Positions 8,993 through 17,726 of a DNA stretch of 64,000 nucleotides are shown one piece after another. The stretch lies in the NCBI GenBank assembly GCA_041395505.1, contig JAWLAG010000001.1, positions 1,736,001 through 1,800,000 of the forward strand, in the 5' to 3' direction. The DNA comes from Steroidobacteraceae bacterium (lineage in GTDB: Bacteria > Pseudomonadota > Gammaproteobacteria > Steroidobacterales > Steroidobacteraceae). The first letter of the stretch is position 1, and each line of letters starts with the position of its first letter. Made by a program: the position numbers and the translations under genes. The notes beneath the pieces were generated by a model. That model was not told the origin of the DNA and did not search any database. It worked only from the letters and a program-made list of their open reading frames with translations.

Positions 8993-9940
8993 ATGCCTCG
9001 CGATGCCGCCGCGGTATATCCGCTCGTCGTCATTACCGGGCCGACGGGTATTGGCAAGTCGGCGTTGGCGGCCCAATTGGCGCGTCAGTACCCGGTCGAG
9101 ATCATCAGTGCTGATTCGGCGCAGATCTATCGCGGCATGGATATCGGTACAGCGAAGCCCGGCAAGGCCGAAAGACAGGCGATTCGATACCATTTGCTCG
9201 ACATTCGTGATCCGGCCGAGTCGTACTCAGCCGGGGAATTCAGGCGCGATGCCCTGGCGCTCATTGCGCAGATCCGCGCGCGCGGCAACCTGCCACTTTG
9301 CGTTGGCGGCACGCTCCTCTATCTGCGCGCTTTGCTGAGGGGCATCGCCAGGCTGCCACAGGCGTCTGCGCAACTTCGCAGGCAATTGGATGCACGTGCG
9401 GCGCAAGACGGTTGGCCTGCGCTGCACAAGGAGCTCGCTGCGATCGACCCCGACACCGCCGCGAGGGTGCATGAAAACGACGCGCAGCGCATCCAGCGCG
9501 CGCTGGAGGTGCACCAGTTGACAGGCTCGACGATGAGTGTGTTGCAGCGGGATGCCATGAGTGAATCCGTGCCGGGTGACCGGCTGTGCTATGCACTGTG
9601 GCCCTCATCACGCGAGTTTCTGCACCGCCAGATCGCGTCGCGACTTGGCGACATGTATGACCGCGGCTTCGTCGCTGAAGTCGAGTCGTTGCACGCGCGT
9701 GGTGACCTGACCGACCGCACGCCGGCGGTGCGAGCTGTGGGATATCGTCAAATCTGGGCCCAACTGGCCGGCAAGCTGGAAGCATCTGCGGCCCGCAATG
9801 CCGCGCTTGCCGCAAGCCGTCAATTGGCGAAGCGCCAGATGACGTGGCTGCGTCGCGAGCCCGAATTTCGGCGCCTGCTGGTGCCGGACGAGGACGCGGC
9901 GACCAGGGTTGCGAACGACGTCAAGGCTTTGCTTGCCTGA
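8993..9940 (+). CDS. miaA: tRNA dimethylallyltransferase
   Basis: 315 residues. Adds the dimethylallyl group of DMAPP to A37 of tRNAs that read UNN codons. P-loop GPTGIGKS at 16-23, then ADSAQIYRGMDIGTAKP, the DPAESYSAGEF segment and GGTLLYLRALLRG; a DAQRIQRALEV helix follows. The start is 3 bp after mutL, so the two are almost certainly co-transcribed, as in E. coli. Hfq comes next after an 89-bp gap. Confidence 0.97.
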   Translation: MPRDAAAVYPLVVITGPTGIGKSALAAQLARQYPVEIISADSAQIYRGMDIGTAKPGKAERQAIRYHLLDIRDPAESYSAGEFRRDALALIAQIRARGNLPLCVGGTLLYLRALLRGIARLPQASAQLRRQLDARAAQDGWPALHKELAAIDPDTAARVHENDAQRIQRALEVHQLTGSTMSVLQRDAMSESVPGDRLCYALWPSSREFLHRQIASRLGDMYDRGFVAEVESLHARGDLTDRTPAVRAVGYRQIWAQLAGKLEASAARNAALAASRQLAKRQMTWLRREPEFRRLLVPDEDAATRVANDVKALLA

Positions 9941-10002
9941 CGTGGCTGTGACTGCGCCGGCATGCTAGGATTGCCTTCGGCAAATTCGGTCGCCAAAGTG
10001 CC

Positions 10003-10016
10003 ATTATTTGAATAAT
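10003..10016 (+). repeat. AT-only palindrome in the hfq leader
   Basis: ATTATT (10003-10008), a TG spacer and AATAAT (10011-10016) form a perfect 6-bp inverted repeat that ends right at the hfq ribosome binding site AAGGAG (10017-10022). In RNA it would be an A/U-rich element next to the Shine-Dalgarno, the kind of site Hfq itself binds. An autoregulatory site is inference. Confidence 0.45.
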
Positions 10017-10029
10017 AAGGAGAATCCTG

Positions 10030-10281
10030 ATGGCCAAAGGCCAGTCATTGCAGGATCCATTTCTCAATCAACTTCGCAAGGAACGCGTTCCGGTTTCGAT
10101 CTATCTGGTCAACGGCATCAAGCTGCAAGGCCAGATCGACTCATTCGACCAGTTCGTCGTTCTGCTGAAGAACAGCGTCAGTCAGATGGTCTACAAGCAT
10201 GCAATTTCGACCGTCGTGCCGGCACGCAATGTGCGCATCGGTTCCGAAGACACCGACGGAGACGATTCGTCATCGGGATGA
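10030..10281 (+). CDS. hfq: RNA chaperone Hfq
   Basis: 83 residues. Sm-like hexameric protein that pairs small RNAs with mRNAs. The Sm1 region (LNQLRKERVPVSIYLVNGIK) and the Sm2 signature around YKHAISTVVPAR are both intact. The tail after about residue 68 is short and acidic (EDTDGDDSS), which is usual for this protein. A strong AAGGAG sits 7 nt before the ATG. hflX starts 12 bp downstream. Confidence 0.98.
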   Translation: MAKGQSLQDPFLNQLRKERVPVSIYLVNGIKLQGQIDSFDQFVVLLKNSVSQMVYKHAISTVVPARNVRIGSEDTDGDDSSSG

Positions 10282-10293
10282 GGTTCGTCTCGC

Positions 10294-11637
10294 GTGTTTG
10301 ACCGCCCGGCGAGTGGCGAACGCGCGGTGCTCGTGCAACTGGGCATCGGTGCTCCCGTCGAATCCGACGCGCTCGAGGAATTTCGCTCACTCGCACATGC
10401 CGCCGGGGTGCAGATTGTCGCTGTCGTAACCGGCCGGCGCGATCGCCCGGATCCCCGATTTTTCGCCGGCAGCGGCAAGGCCGCAGAAGTGGCAGCCATC
10501 GCGCGCGCCGAACAGGCCGAAGTCGTGCTTTTCAATCACGCACTTTCTGCGGGGCAGGAACGCAATCTCGAGAAGCTCATCGGATTGCGTGTACTCGACC
10601 GCAATGCGTTGATACTCGATATCTTTGCGCAGCGAGCCCGCAGTCATGACGGCAAGCTCGAGGTCGAACTGGCGCAGCTCCGTCACCTCGCCAGCCGACT
10701 GGTGCGCGGATGGACTCACCTGGAGCGCCAGAAGGGCGGCATCGGCTTGCGCGGTCCGGGCGAGACCCAGCTCGAAACCGACCGTCGCCTGTTGGCGAGG
10801 CGCGTGCGGGTGCTCGGCGAACGGCTCGAACGAATCAAGCGCCAGCGGGATACCGGGCGCGCGCAGCGGGCCAGGATACCCGTGCCCTCTGTTGCGTTGG
10901 TCGGTTACACCAATGCCGGCAAGTCGACATTGTTCCGTGCTCTCAGCGGCGCAGACACATATGTCGCGGACCAGTTGTTTGCCACTCTCGACCCGCTCGT
11001 GCGCCGCATTCGATTGCCGGGGGGCACTGAAGTCGTCATCGCCGATACGGTGGGCTTCGTACGGGACCTTCCACACGAATTGGTCGCGGCTTTCCGTTCG
11101 ACGTTGACCGAGGCGCGCGAAGCATCATTGCTGCTGCACGTCGTCGATGCCAGCGATCCGCATCGCGACGTGCGCATCGCGCAGGTCAATCTGGTCCTCG
11201 AGGAAATCGGTGCTGGTGCGATCGAGCAGCTGCTCGTGTACAACAAGATCGATCGGCTCGGCCGCGAACCATTCGTCGAGTCGCGCGGCCTCGACTCATC
11301 GCCCGCTGTGTGGCTGAGTGCGGCCACTGGCCAGGGGATCGACCTGTTGCGGGAACAGATTGCCGAGCGCCTGGGGGCTGGTGTGCGTCATGTTCGGCTG
11401 CGACTCGCGGCCTCTCACGGCGCATTGCATGCCCGGCTGTACCGCCAGGGTTCCGTTATGGCCGAACGCCTGGATGACGATGGCGGGTGGCAGCTGGATG
11501 TCGCGTTGCCAAGGGCAGAGCTGTTGAGCCTGCAGGATACGCCCGGCGTGACACTCGAGGCGCTACTCGATCAAGCTCAATCTTGTGCCCCGCACGACGG
11601 GTTTTTACAATCCCGGACCGCATCTGTGGCATCTTAG
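10294..11637 (+). CDS. hflX: Ribosome-associated GTPase HflX
   Basis: 447 residues, GTG start with GAGG about 11 nt upstream. An N-terminal nucleotide-binding HflX domain (about 10-105), a coiled-coil/GGIGLRGPGETQLETDRR linker (about 120-190) and a G domain: Walker A GYTNAGKS at 204-211, DTVGF at 251-255 and NKID later. HflX splits stalled or heat-damaged 70S ribosomes. It lies in the hfq-hflX-hflKC run as in E. coli. Confidence 0.96.
   Translation: MFDRPASGERAVLVQLGIGAPVESDALEEFRSLAHAAGVQIVAVVTGRRDRPDPRFFAGSGKAAEVAAIARAEQAEVVLFNHALSAGQERNLEKLIGLRVLDRNALILDIFAQRARSHDGKLEVELAQLRHLASRLVRGWTHLERQKGGIGLRGPGETQLETDRRLLARRVRVLGERLERIKRQRDTGRAQRARIPVPSVALVGYTNAGKSTLFRALSGADTYVADQLFATLDPLVRRIRLPGGTEVVIADTVGFVRDLPHELVAAFRSTLTEAREASLLLHVVDASDPHRDVRIAQVNLVLEEIGAGAIEQLLVYNKIDRLGREPFVESRGLDSSPAVWLSAATGQGIDLLREQIAERLGAGVRHVRLRLAASHGALHARLYRQGSVMAERLDDDGGWQLDVALPRAELLSLQDTPGVTLEALLDQAQSCAPHDGFLQSRTASVAS
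11583..11611 (+). promoter_or_regulatory. Candidate internal promoter for hflKC
   Basis: TTGTGC (11583-11588), a 17-bp spacer and TACAAT (11606-11611; 5 of 6 consensus) lie inside the end of hflX. They would start RNA near 11618, 25 nt before the hflK ATG. The -35 matches only 3 of 6 positions, so this is a moderate prediction. Confidence 0.4.
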
Positions 11638-11642
11638 TAATC

Positions 11643-12764
11643 ATGGCTTGGAATCAACCCAACAACTCCCAGGATCCCTGGGGAAAACGCCGGAATTCAG
11701 CTGGCCCACAGGGTTTCGACAAGGCCCTGCGCGACTGGCAGAAGCGGTTGGAAGCACTTTTTGGCCAGGGCGGCCGGGGCGGAGGCAGCGAAGGACAGGG
11801 CCAGGGTCCCGTGCCGTCGATCGGACTGCCTCTCCTGATCGGCTTGCTGCTCTGGCTTGGGACGGGTTTCTATCAGGTCGAACCCGCGGAGCGCGGTGTC
11901 ATTACCCGTTTTGGCCGTTATGTGGAAACGCGGCCGCCCGGACTTGGCTGGCACTTGCCCTGGCCGATGGAGAAGGTCACCAAGGTCAATATCCAGAACG
12001 TCAATAGCGTCGAGTACGAGTCCCGCGTGCTGACAGCGGACATCAATCTCGTCGATATGCGACTCGCGGTCCAGTACCGCTTGAGCGACCCGGTCAAGGT
12101 GCTGTTTCGTGTGCGCGATCCGGAATCAACATTGCGCTCGGTCAGCGAGAGTGCGATTCGCGAAGTCGTCGGACGCAGCGAGCTGAATGCCATCCTGGTC
12201 TCGAATCGCCAGGCCGCGACCGACATGACCCGCGATCTGATCCAGAGCACTCTGGATCGTTACGAGACCGGCATAACAGTGCAGACCGTCAACCTGACCG
12301 ACGTGCAGGTGCCCGAAGCCGTCATTCCCTCACAGCGCGATGCCAACAAGGCGCTGGCGGACAAGGAGCGGTATGTGAAAGAAGCGGAGGCCTACGCGAG
12401 TGGCATAATTCCAGTAGCGGAGGGTAATGCGGCACGCCAGCTGCAGGACGCGGAAGCCTACAAAGCGCGCGTAACGGCAATAGCCGAGGGTGAGGCCTCG
12501 CGCTTCAGCCAGTTGTTGACAGCCTACAAGCGCGCCCCCGGGGTCACCCGCGATCGGTTGTACATCGAGGCTGTCGAGGCTGTGTTCGAGCGCGCAAGGA
12601 AAGTCATCATAGATTCCAAGGGTAGCGGCAACATGCTCTACCTCCCGCTCGACAAGATTCTCGAAAAGCAGGCGCGGGCCCCTGCGTCGGCCACTGCGTC
12701 CCAGGGCGAGTCCGGCGCAACGGAGACCGTTACCGTTGACGGCCGGCAGCGGGGAGAACGCTGA
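11643..12764 (+). CDS. hflK: FtsH modulator subunit HflK
   Basis: 373 residues from ATG 11643, just after the hflX stop. A glycine-rich cytoplasmic N-terminus (about 1-58) is followed by one transmembrane helix (about 60-77), a Band-7/SPFH domain (about 78-270) and a long periplasmic helix. With HflC it forms a large cage around the FtsH protease and limits its action on membrane proteins. The stop overlaps the hflC start (ATGA-type overlap). Confidence 0.96.
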   Translation: MAWNQPNNSQDPWGKRRNSAGPQGFDKALRDWQKRLEALFGQGGRGGGSEGQGQGPVPSIGLPLLIGLLLWLGTGFYQVEPAERGVITRFGRYVETRPPGLGWHLPWPMEKVTKVNIQNVNSVEYESRVLTADINLVDMRLAVQYRLSDPVKVLFRVRDPESTLRSVSESAIREVVGRSELNAILVSNRQAATDMTRDLIQSTLDRYETGITVQTVNLTDVQVPEAVIPSQRDANKALADKERYVKEAEAYASGIIPVAEGNAARQLQDAEAYKARVTAIAEGEASRFSQLLTAYKRAPGVTRDRLYIEAVEAVFERARKVIIDSKGSGNMLYLPLDKILEKQARAPASATASQGESGATETVTVDGRQRGER

Positions 12765-13639
12765 TGGCTTCGCGTGCAACCACGGCGGTTATTTTGCTGG
12801 TAGCCGTTCTTCTGATCGGTTCGAGCTGTGTATTCACGATAGGGCAGGCCGAGCATGCAATTCGCGTGCAGTTTGGCGATATCGTCGAGCAGTACGATAC
12901 GCCGGGGCTCAAATTCAAATGGCCGGCGCCGATCGACAGGGTGCGCAAGTTCGAGCGGCGCATTCTCACCCAGAGCTACAACAGCGAGACTTTTCTAACC
13001 AATGAGAACCGGGCCCTGATCGTCGATTTCTATGTCAATTGGCGCATCAAGGATCCGTCGCGATATTTCGAGTCGACGACAGGCGATGAAGAGGTTGCAA
13101 GTCAGCGCCTTGCGGACATTGTCAAGGATGGCATCAAGAATGTCGTCGCGCAGAGGACATTGCCGGAAATCGTCACTTCGGAGCGAGCGGCCGTGACCGG
13201 CGACATGTTCGGCCGCGCGAGCAAGAGCGCCGACAAGTTCGGCATCGAGTTGATCGACGTGCGCGTACAGAGAATCGATCTGCCGGATGACGTTGCGGCA
13301 CGTGTTTACGAGAGCATGAAGCAGGGCTTTGACAGGCTCGCCAAGCAATTGCGGGGCGAGGGCGAAAAGGAATCGCAGCGTATCAAGGCGGAGGCCGACC
13401 GGCATCGTACTGAAATCCTCTCGGCGGCGAATCGGGACGCGCTGAATATTCGCGGCAGCGCCGATGCGCAGGCAACCGAAATTTATGCTGCTGCTTTCAA
13501 TCGCGATCCGGAGTTCTATGCCTTCTACCGCAGTTTGCAGGCGTATCAGAAGTCGCTCGGCAAGGATGAGGATGTACTCGTGGTTACGCCCGATGGCGAG
13601 TTCTTCAAGTACCTGAAATCCTCCGCCAGTCGACGCTGA
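12764..13639 (+). CDS. hflC: FtsH modulator subunit HflC
   Basis: 291 residues. One N-terminal membrane anchor (about 4-24) then the SPFH domain beginning EHAIRVQFGDI. The coiled-coil region with EKESQRIKAEADRHR and the FYRSLQAYQKSLG tail are typical of HflC. It overlaps hflK by one base and is translated with it. Confidence 0.96.
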   Translation: MASRATTAVILLVAVLLIGSSCVFTIGQAEHAIRVQFGDIVEQYDTPGLKFKWPAPIDRVRKFERRILTQSYNSETFLTNENRALIVDFYVNWRIKDPSRYFESTTGDEEVASQRLADIVKDGIKNVVAQRTLPEIVTSERAAVTGDMFGRASKSADKFGIELIDVRVQRIDLPDDVAARVYESMKQGFDRLAKQLRGEGEKESQRIKAEADRHRTEILSAANRDALNIRGSADAQATEIYAAAFNRDPEFYAFYRSLQAYQKSLGKDEDVLVVTPDGEFFKYLKSSASRR

Positions 13640-13641
13640 CC

Positions 13642-13833
13642 ATGTTGGCATGGTCGGATTTGCTGACAGCCGTTGCGCTATTCCTCGTCATTGAGGGAGT
13701 AGCCCCATTTGTCAATCCGGGTGGGCTCAAGAGGGCCCTGGCACAGCTACAATTGCTCGGCGATTCCGAGCTGCGTGTCGCTGGTTTGGTCAGCATGCTG
13801 CTCGGCGTCGCATTGCTCATCGTCGTTCGCTGA
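13642..13833 (+). CDS. YjeT-like small inner-membrane protein (DUF2065)
   Basis: 63 residues with two hydrophobic helices (about 5-23 and 46-61) joined by a NPGGLKR loop. This is the DUF2065 family, regularly found between hflC and purA. It starts 2 bp after hflC. No function is known; the position suggests a link with the HflKC membrane complex, which is only context. Confidence 0.85.
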   Translation: MLAWSDLLTAVALFLVIEGVAPFVNPGGLKRALAQLQLLGDSELRVAGLVSMLLGVALLIVVR

Positions 13834-13860
13834 CCAGCAGAAATTTCAGGATCAAGTCGC

Positions 13861-15153
13861 TTGGGTAAATTCGCGGTTGTCATCGGCACGCAGTGGGGCG
13901 ATGAAGGCAAAGGCAAGGTCGTTGACCTGCTGACTGATCGCGCCGAAGCGGTGGTGCGTTTCCAGGGAGGACACAACGCCGGCCATACGCTGGTTATTGC
14001 CGGACAGAAGACCATCCTGTCGTTGATTCCCTCGGGAATCCTGCACGAAGGCGTGCGCTGTTATATCGGCAACGGCGTGGTGTTGTCGCTCGAGGCGCTT
14101 CTGGGCGAGGCCGATCGCCTGCTGGCGGCAGGCGTTCCGGTGCCCGACAGGCTGAGAATCTCGCCAGCCTGCCCGCTGATACTGCCATCGCACGTCGCAC
14201 TCGATCGCGCACGCGAGGCCGCCCGCGGTGCGCAGGCTATTGGTACGACCGGCCGCGGCATAGGCCCGAGCTATGAAGACAAGGTCGCGCGCCGCGCATT
14301 GCGCGTTGCGGACTTGTTCGAGCCTGCCCGATTTGCCGACAAACTGGCGGGCCTGCTCGACTACCACAACTTCCTGCTGCAACGCTGCTACGGCCTCGAG
14401 GCGAGCGAGATCGAGGCGACGCTGGCGAGCCAGCTGCGCCACGCCGAGCGTGTCCTGCCACTCGTGGTAGATGTTCCGGCCGAGCTTGACGCATTGCGAC
14501 GACGCTCTGCAAATGTGCTCTTCGAAGGCGCGCAGGGCGCGATGCTCGATGTTGACCACGGAACCTATCCATACGTTACTTCGTCGAACACGACCGCTGG
14601 TTTCGCCGCGACAGGCTCCGGAATTGGCCCGGCCTGCCTCGACAGCGTCCTGGGTATCGTCAAGGCCTACGCCACGCGCGTTGGCGCGGGCCCGTTTCCG
14701 ACGGAGCTGTTCGACGACGTCGGGGCGCACTTGTCGCGCGCTGGTGCGGAATTCGGTTCAGTAACAGGCCGGGCACGGCGCTGTGGGTGGTTCGATGCCG
14801 TGGCACTTCGCCGCGCCGCCATTCACTCGTCGATCAGCGATCTGGCTATCACCAAGCTCGACGTTCTCGATCAGGTGCATCCGCTGCGCATCTGTGTTGC
14901 CTATCAGTTGCGCGGTGAGCGACTGGAGCATCCACCATTGGTACCTGCGGACTTCGCTGCGGTCGAGCCGGTCTACGAGGAGATGCCCGGTTGGCGCGAG
15001 TCGACGGTTGGCATCACGGAATTCTCTGCGTTACCACGCAATGCGCAGCGCTACCTCGAGCGATTGTCGGAATTGATCGGGGCGCCACTGGCACTGGTGT
15101 CGACGGGGCCCGATCGCATGCAGACGATCGAGCTACGCAAGCTGTTCGGGTGA
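13861..15153 (+). CDS. purA: Adenylosuccinate synthetase
   Basis: 430 residues, TTG start with AGGA about 10 nt upstream. Uses GTP and aspartate to convert IMP to adenylosuccinate, the first step to AMP. Signature sequences GTQWGDEGKGK near the N-terminus (catalytic Asp), GGHNAGHT, the TTGRGIGPSYEDK loop and the C-terminal guanine-binding STGPDR are all present. It ends the conserved cluster that began with queG/nnr. Confidence 0.97.
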   Translation: MGKFAVVIGTQWGDEGKGKVVDLLTDRAEAVVRFQGGHNAGHTLVIAGQKTILSLIPSGILHEGVRCYIGNGVVLSLEALLGEADRLLAAGVPVPDRLRISPACPLILPSHVALDRAREAARGAQAIGTTGRGIGPSYEDKVARRALRVADLFEPARFADKLAGLLDYHNFLLQRCYGLEASEIEATLASQLRHAERVLPLVVDVPAELDALRRRSANVLFEGAQGAMLDVDHGTYPYVTSSNTTAGFAATGSGIGPACLDSVLGIVKAYATRVGAGPFPTELFDDVGAHLSRAGAEFGSVTGRARRCGWFDAVALRRAAIHSSISDLAITKLDVLDQVHPLRICVAYQLRGERLEHPPLVPADFAAVEPVYEEMPGWRESTVGITEFSALPRNAQRYLERLSELIGAPLALVSTGPDRMQTIELRKLFG

Positions 15154-15158
15154 ACGTC

Positions 15159-16673
15159 ATGAAATCAGCGTCATTGCCCCTCGTTGGTCATTGGTTGAAC
15201 GGCGCGATCCGTCGTGATGAAAGTGGCCCGCGAGGGCCTGTATTCGATCCATCGCTAGGGCAGCCATGTGCGGAGGTCGCTCTCGGCGCGGACGCCGACA
15301 TCGAAATGGCCGTCGCATCGGCCGCAGCTGCATTTGCGGACTGGGCGGCGACTCCGGCGTTGCGCCGCGCCAGGGTGATGTACCGCTTCAAGGAAATCGT
15401 CGAACGCAACGCCGCGGAGCTCGGCCGCGCGATTTCGCGGGAACATGGCAAGACGGCGGCGGATGCCCAAGGGGAGATCATCCGGGGGCTCGAGGTGGTG
15501 GAATTCGCCTGCGCGGCGCCACAGTTGCTCAAAGGAGAATTCAGCGAAAATGCCGGCAGCGGCGTGGATGCGTTCAGCGTGCGCCAACCGCTCGGCGTGG
15601 TGGCGGGTATCACGCCGTTCAATTTTCCGGTCATGGTGCCGATGTGGATGTTTCCGTTGGCGCTGGTCTGCGGCAATTGCTTCATCCTGAAGCCATCCGA
15701 AAAGGATCCGTCGCCGAGTCTGCTGCTGGCCGAGTGGCTCGATGCGGCAGGGTTGCCGCCGGGTTGTTTCAATGTCGTGCAAGGGGAGCGTCGCGTCGTG
15801 GATGCGCTTCTTGCGCATCCGCGGATCAGTGCCATCAGCTTCGTCGGCTCGACCGCGGTTGCACGCCATGTCTACCTCACGGGTACATCTGCCGGAAAGC
15901 GCGTGCAGGCCCTCGGTGGTGCCAAGAACCACCTGGTCGTGATGCCGGATGCCGATATCGACCTGACTGTCGACGCATTGCTCGGCGCAGCCTACGGCTC
16001 GGCGGGCGAGCGCTGCATGGCGATTTCGGTTGCCGTCGCGGTCACCGATCCGCTGGCGGACGAGCTCGTCCTGCGGCTCGCGTCACGGGTGAGAGCGCTG
16101 CGCATAGGGCCGGCAGACGCTGCGGAACCAGACATGGGACCGCTGGTGACCGCAGAGCATCGTGCCAAGGTCGTGGGGTATATCGAGCAGGGGGTTGCCG
16201 AGGGCGCCATTGCAGTGGTCGATGGCCGAGACTGGCGACAGGCAGCCGAACATGGCAGCGGGTTCTATCTGGGCGGCACGTTGTTTGACCACGTGCGACC
16301 CCAGATGCGTGTCTACCGCGAGGAGATTTTTGGTCCGGTTCTGGTGATCGTGCGGGTCGCATCGCTCGATGAGGCGATGGAGCTCATCAATGCCCACAAT
16401 TACGCGAACGGGACCGCTATTTTCACACGCTCCGGTGAGGCCGCCCGTCGATTTTCATCGGGCATCCAGGTTGGCATGGTAGGCGTGAACGTCGCGATTC
16501 CTGTACCTGTGGCCTTCCATAGTTTCGGCGGCTGGCGGCAGAGCCTGTTCGGTGACCACCATGCCTACGGGCCTGAAGCCGTGCGGTTCTACACTCGACT
16601 GAAGTATGTGACCAGCCGCTGGCCCCGCGGCGCCGATTCGTCGAACGCTTTCGTCATGCCGACGTTGCGCTGA
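15159..16673 (+). CDS. mmsA: CoA-acylating methylmalonate-semialdehyde dehydrogenase
   Basis: 504 residues from ATG 15159 (GTG at 15150 is in frame too). Aldehyde dehydrogenase fold: the PFNFPVMVP motif at about 153-161, NAD-binding FVGST at 228-232 and catalytic Cys286 in AGERCMA. The usual ELGGK glutamate is replaced by LGGAKNH, the mark of the CoA-dependent branch (MmsA/IolA), which makes propionyl-CoA or acetyl-CoA from methylmalonate or malonate semialdehyde. Usual role: valine, beta-alanine or inositol breakdown. Oddly it sits 5 bp behind purA with no valine-pathway neighbour. It overlaps sixA tail-to-tail by 20 bp. Confidence 0.9.
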   Translation: MKSASLPLVGHWLNGAIRRDESGPRGPVFDPSLGQPCAEVALGADADIEMAVASAAAAFADWAATPALRRARVMYRFKEIVERNAAELGRAISREHGKTAADAQGEIIRGLEVVEFACAAPQLLKGEFSENAGSGVDAFSVRQPLGVVAGITPFNFPVMVPMWMFPLALVCGNCFILKPSEKDPSPSLLLAEWLDAAGLPPGCFNVVQGERRVVDALLAHPRISAISFVGSTAVARHVYLTGTSAGKRVQALGGAKNHLVVMPDADIDLTVDALLGAAYGSAGERCMAISVAVAVTDPLADELVLRLASRVRALRIGPADAAEPDMGPLVTAEHRAKVVGYIEQGVAEGAIAVVDGRDWRQAAEHGSGFYLGGTLFDHVRPQMRVYREEIFGPVLVIVRVASLDEAMELINAHNYANGTAIFTRSGEAARRFSSGIQVGMVGVNVAIPVPVAFHSFGGWRQSLFGDHHAYGPEAVRFYTRLKYVTSRWPRGADSSNAFVMPTLR

Positions 16674-17172
16674 GCGCCGCGTTGGTACCGAGAGCGCGAA
16701 GGTCGCGCCACGAGTGTATTGCGGGCAGGACAGTGCGCAACTCGCCGGTATTCATGGCGAGACTCGCAAAATCGCCGGTCAACTGCTGGTAGAACTCGGA
16801 AATTCCGGGATTGTGTCCGACCATCAACACGTGCCTGTCCGTATCGGTCACGGTGCGCAGGCTGAGCCATAACGCGCTGGCAGGGGCAAGGTAGAGTTCG
16901 TCGAAGGCCTCGATTGTCGCCGCAGGCCATCCGAGCGCGCGGCACAGCCGGTGCGCACTGTCAAAAGCCCGCTTGGCCGTGCTCGTCAGAACTCGATCCG
17001 GCTGTTCGCCCAATACCCGCAGTTGCTCGGCCACCCTGTCGATCTCGCGCTTGCCTGCTTCGGTCAAGGCCCTGTCGTAATCGTCCTTGGGACCAGAGTG
17101 GGCGGCGCCATGTCGCAACAGGCTGAGCCGCAGGGGCGAATGGGTCGTTCTCGGGTCCGCTAGGCGATTCAC
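16654..17172 (-). CDS. sixA: SixA-like phosphohistidine phosphatase
   Basis: 172 residues, GTG start. Histidine-phosphatase superfamily: the RHG motif at 20-22 supplies the phosphorylated His, and the second catalytic His is in VGHNPG. The short length, with no other domain, fits SixA, which removes phosphate from histidines of signalling or PTS proteins. The GTG overlaps the sufT stop (GTGA), so it is the last gene of the SUF operon. I cannot tell its target from sequence. Confidence 0.8.
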   Translation of the reverse strand: MNRLADPRTTHSPLRLSLLRHGAAHSGPKDDYDRALTEAGKREIDRVAEQLRVLGEQPDRVLTSTAKRAFDSAHRLCRALGWPAATIEAFDELYLAPASALWLSLRTVTDTDRHVLMVGHNPGISEFYQQLTGDFASLAMNTGELRTVLPAIHSWRDLRALGTNAALSATSA

Positions 17173-17720
17173 ATCATGCCTGTCTGTAATTGCGCGGCTT
17201 CGGACATCATGGATCGGTCCCAGGGCGGATCGAAAACCAGTTCGACATCGACCGCTGTGACAGTCGGGATCAGTCCCAGTTTCTCGCGGACATCCTCAAC
17301 GAGGATATCTCCCATGCCGCAGCCAGGCGCGGTCAGCGTCATCTTGACGTCGATTCGGCGCGACCCATCATCGCGCGGCAGTACCTCGCAGGCGTAGATC
17401 AGTCCGAGATCTACGATATTGATCGGAATCTCCGGGTCGTAGCATGTCGCCAACTGCTGCCATGCGAGCTGGCGTACATCCTCGTGGCTCGCGTTGTCGG
17501 GCAGACTGGGCGGTGTGGCAAGATCCTTGCCGAGCGCGTCAGCGTTGCTTCCCGAGATACGAAACAAATTGCCGTCGACGTATACAGTGAAACTGCCGCC
17601 CAGCGCCTGGGTGATAAAGCCGGACTGTCCAGCTCGCAGCTTGACTTCGACACCGGCCGGTACGATGACGGCATCGACGTCGCGACTCAAGACCACGGCT
17701 TCGTTGTGCTGACCGTGCAT
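17169..17720 (-). CDS. sufT: Iron-sulfur cluster assembly factor SufT
   Basis: 183 residues. A SufT-type N-terminal beta domain (about 1-70) precedes a DUF59/MIP18 domain (about 80-175) with the CYDPEIP and DLGLIY motifs and the TAPGCGM cysteine (near residue 139). SufT helps mature Fe-S proteins when demand is high. It lies 6 bp after sufU and overlaps sixA. Confidence 0.9.
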   Translation of the reverse strand: MHGQHNEAVVLSRDVDAVIVPAGVEVKLRAGQSGFITQALGGSFTVYVDGNLFRISGSNADALGKDLATPPSLPDNASHEDVRQLAWQQLATCYDPEIPINIVDLGLIYACEVLPRDDGSRRIDVKMTLTAPGCGMGDILVEDVREKLGLIPTVTAVDVELVFDPPWDRSMMSEAAQLQTGMM

Positions 17721-17726
17721 TAGAGG

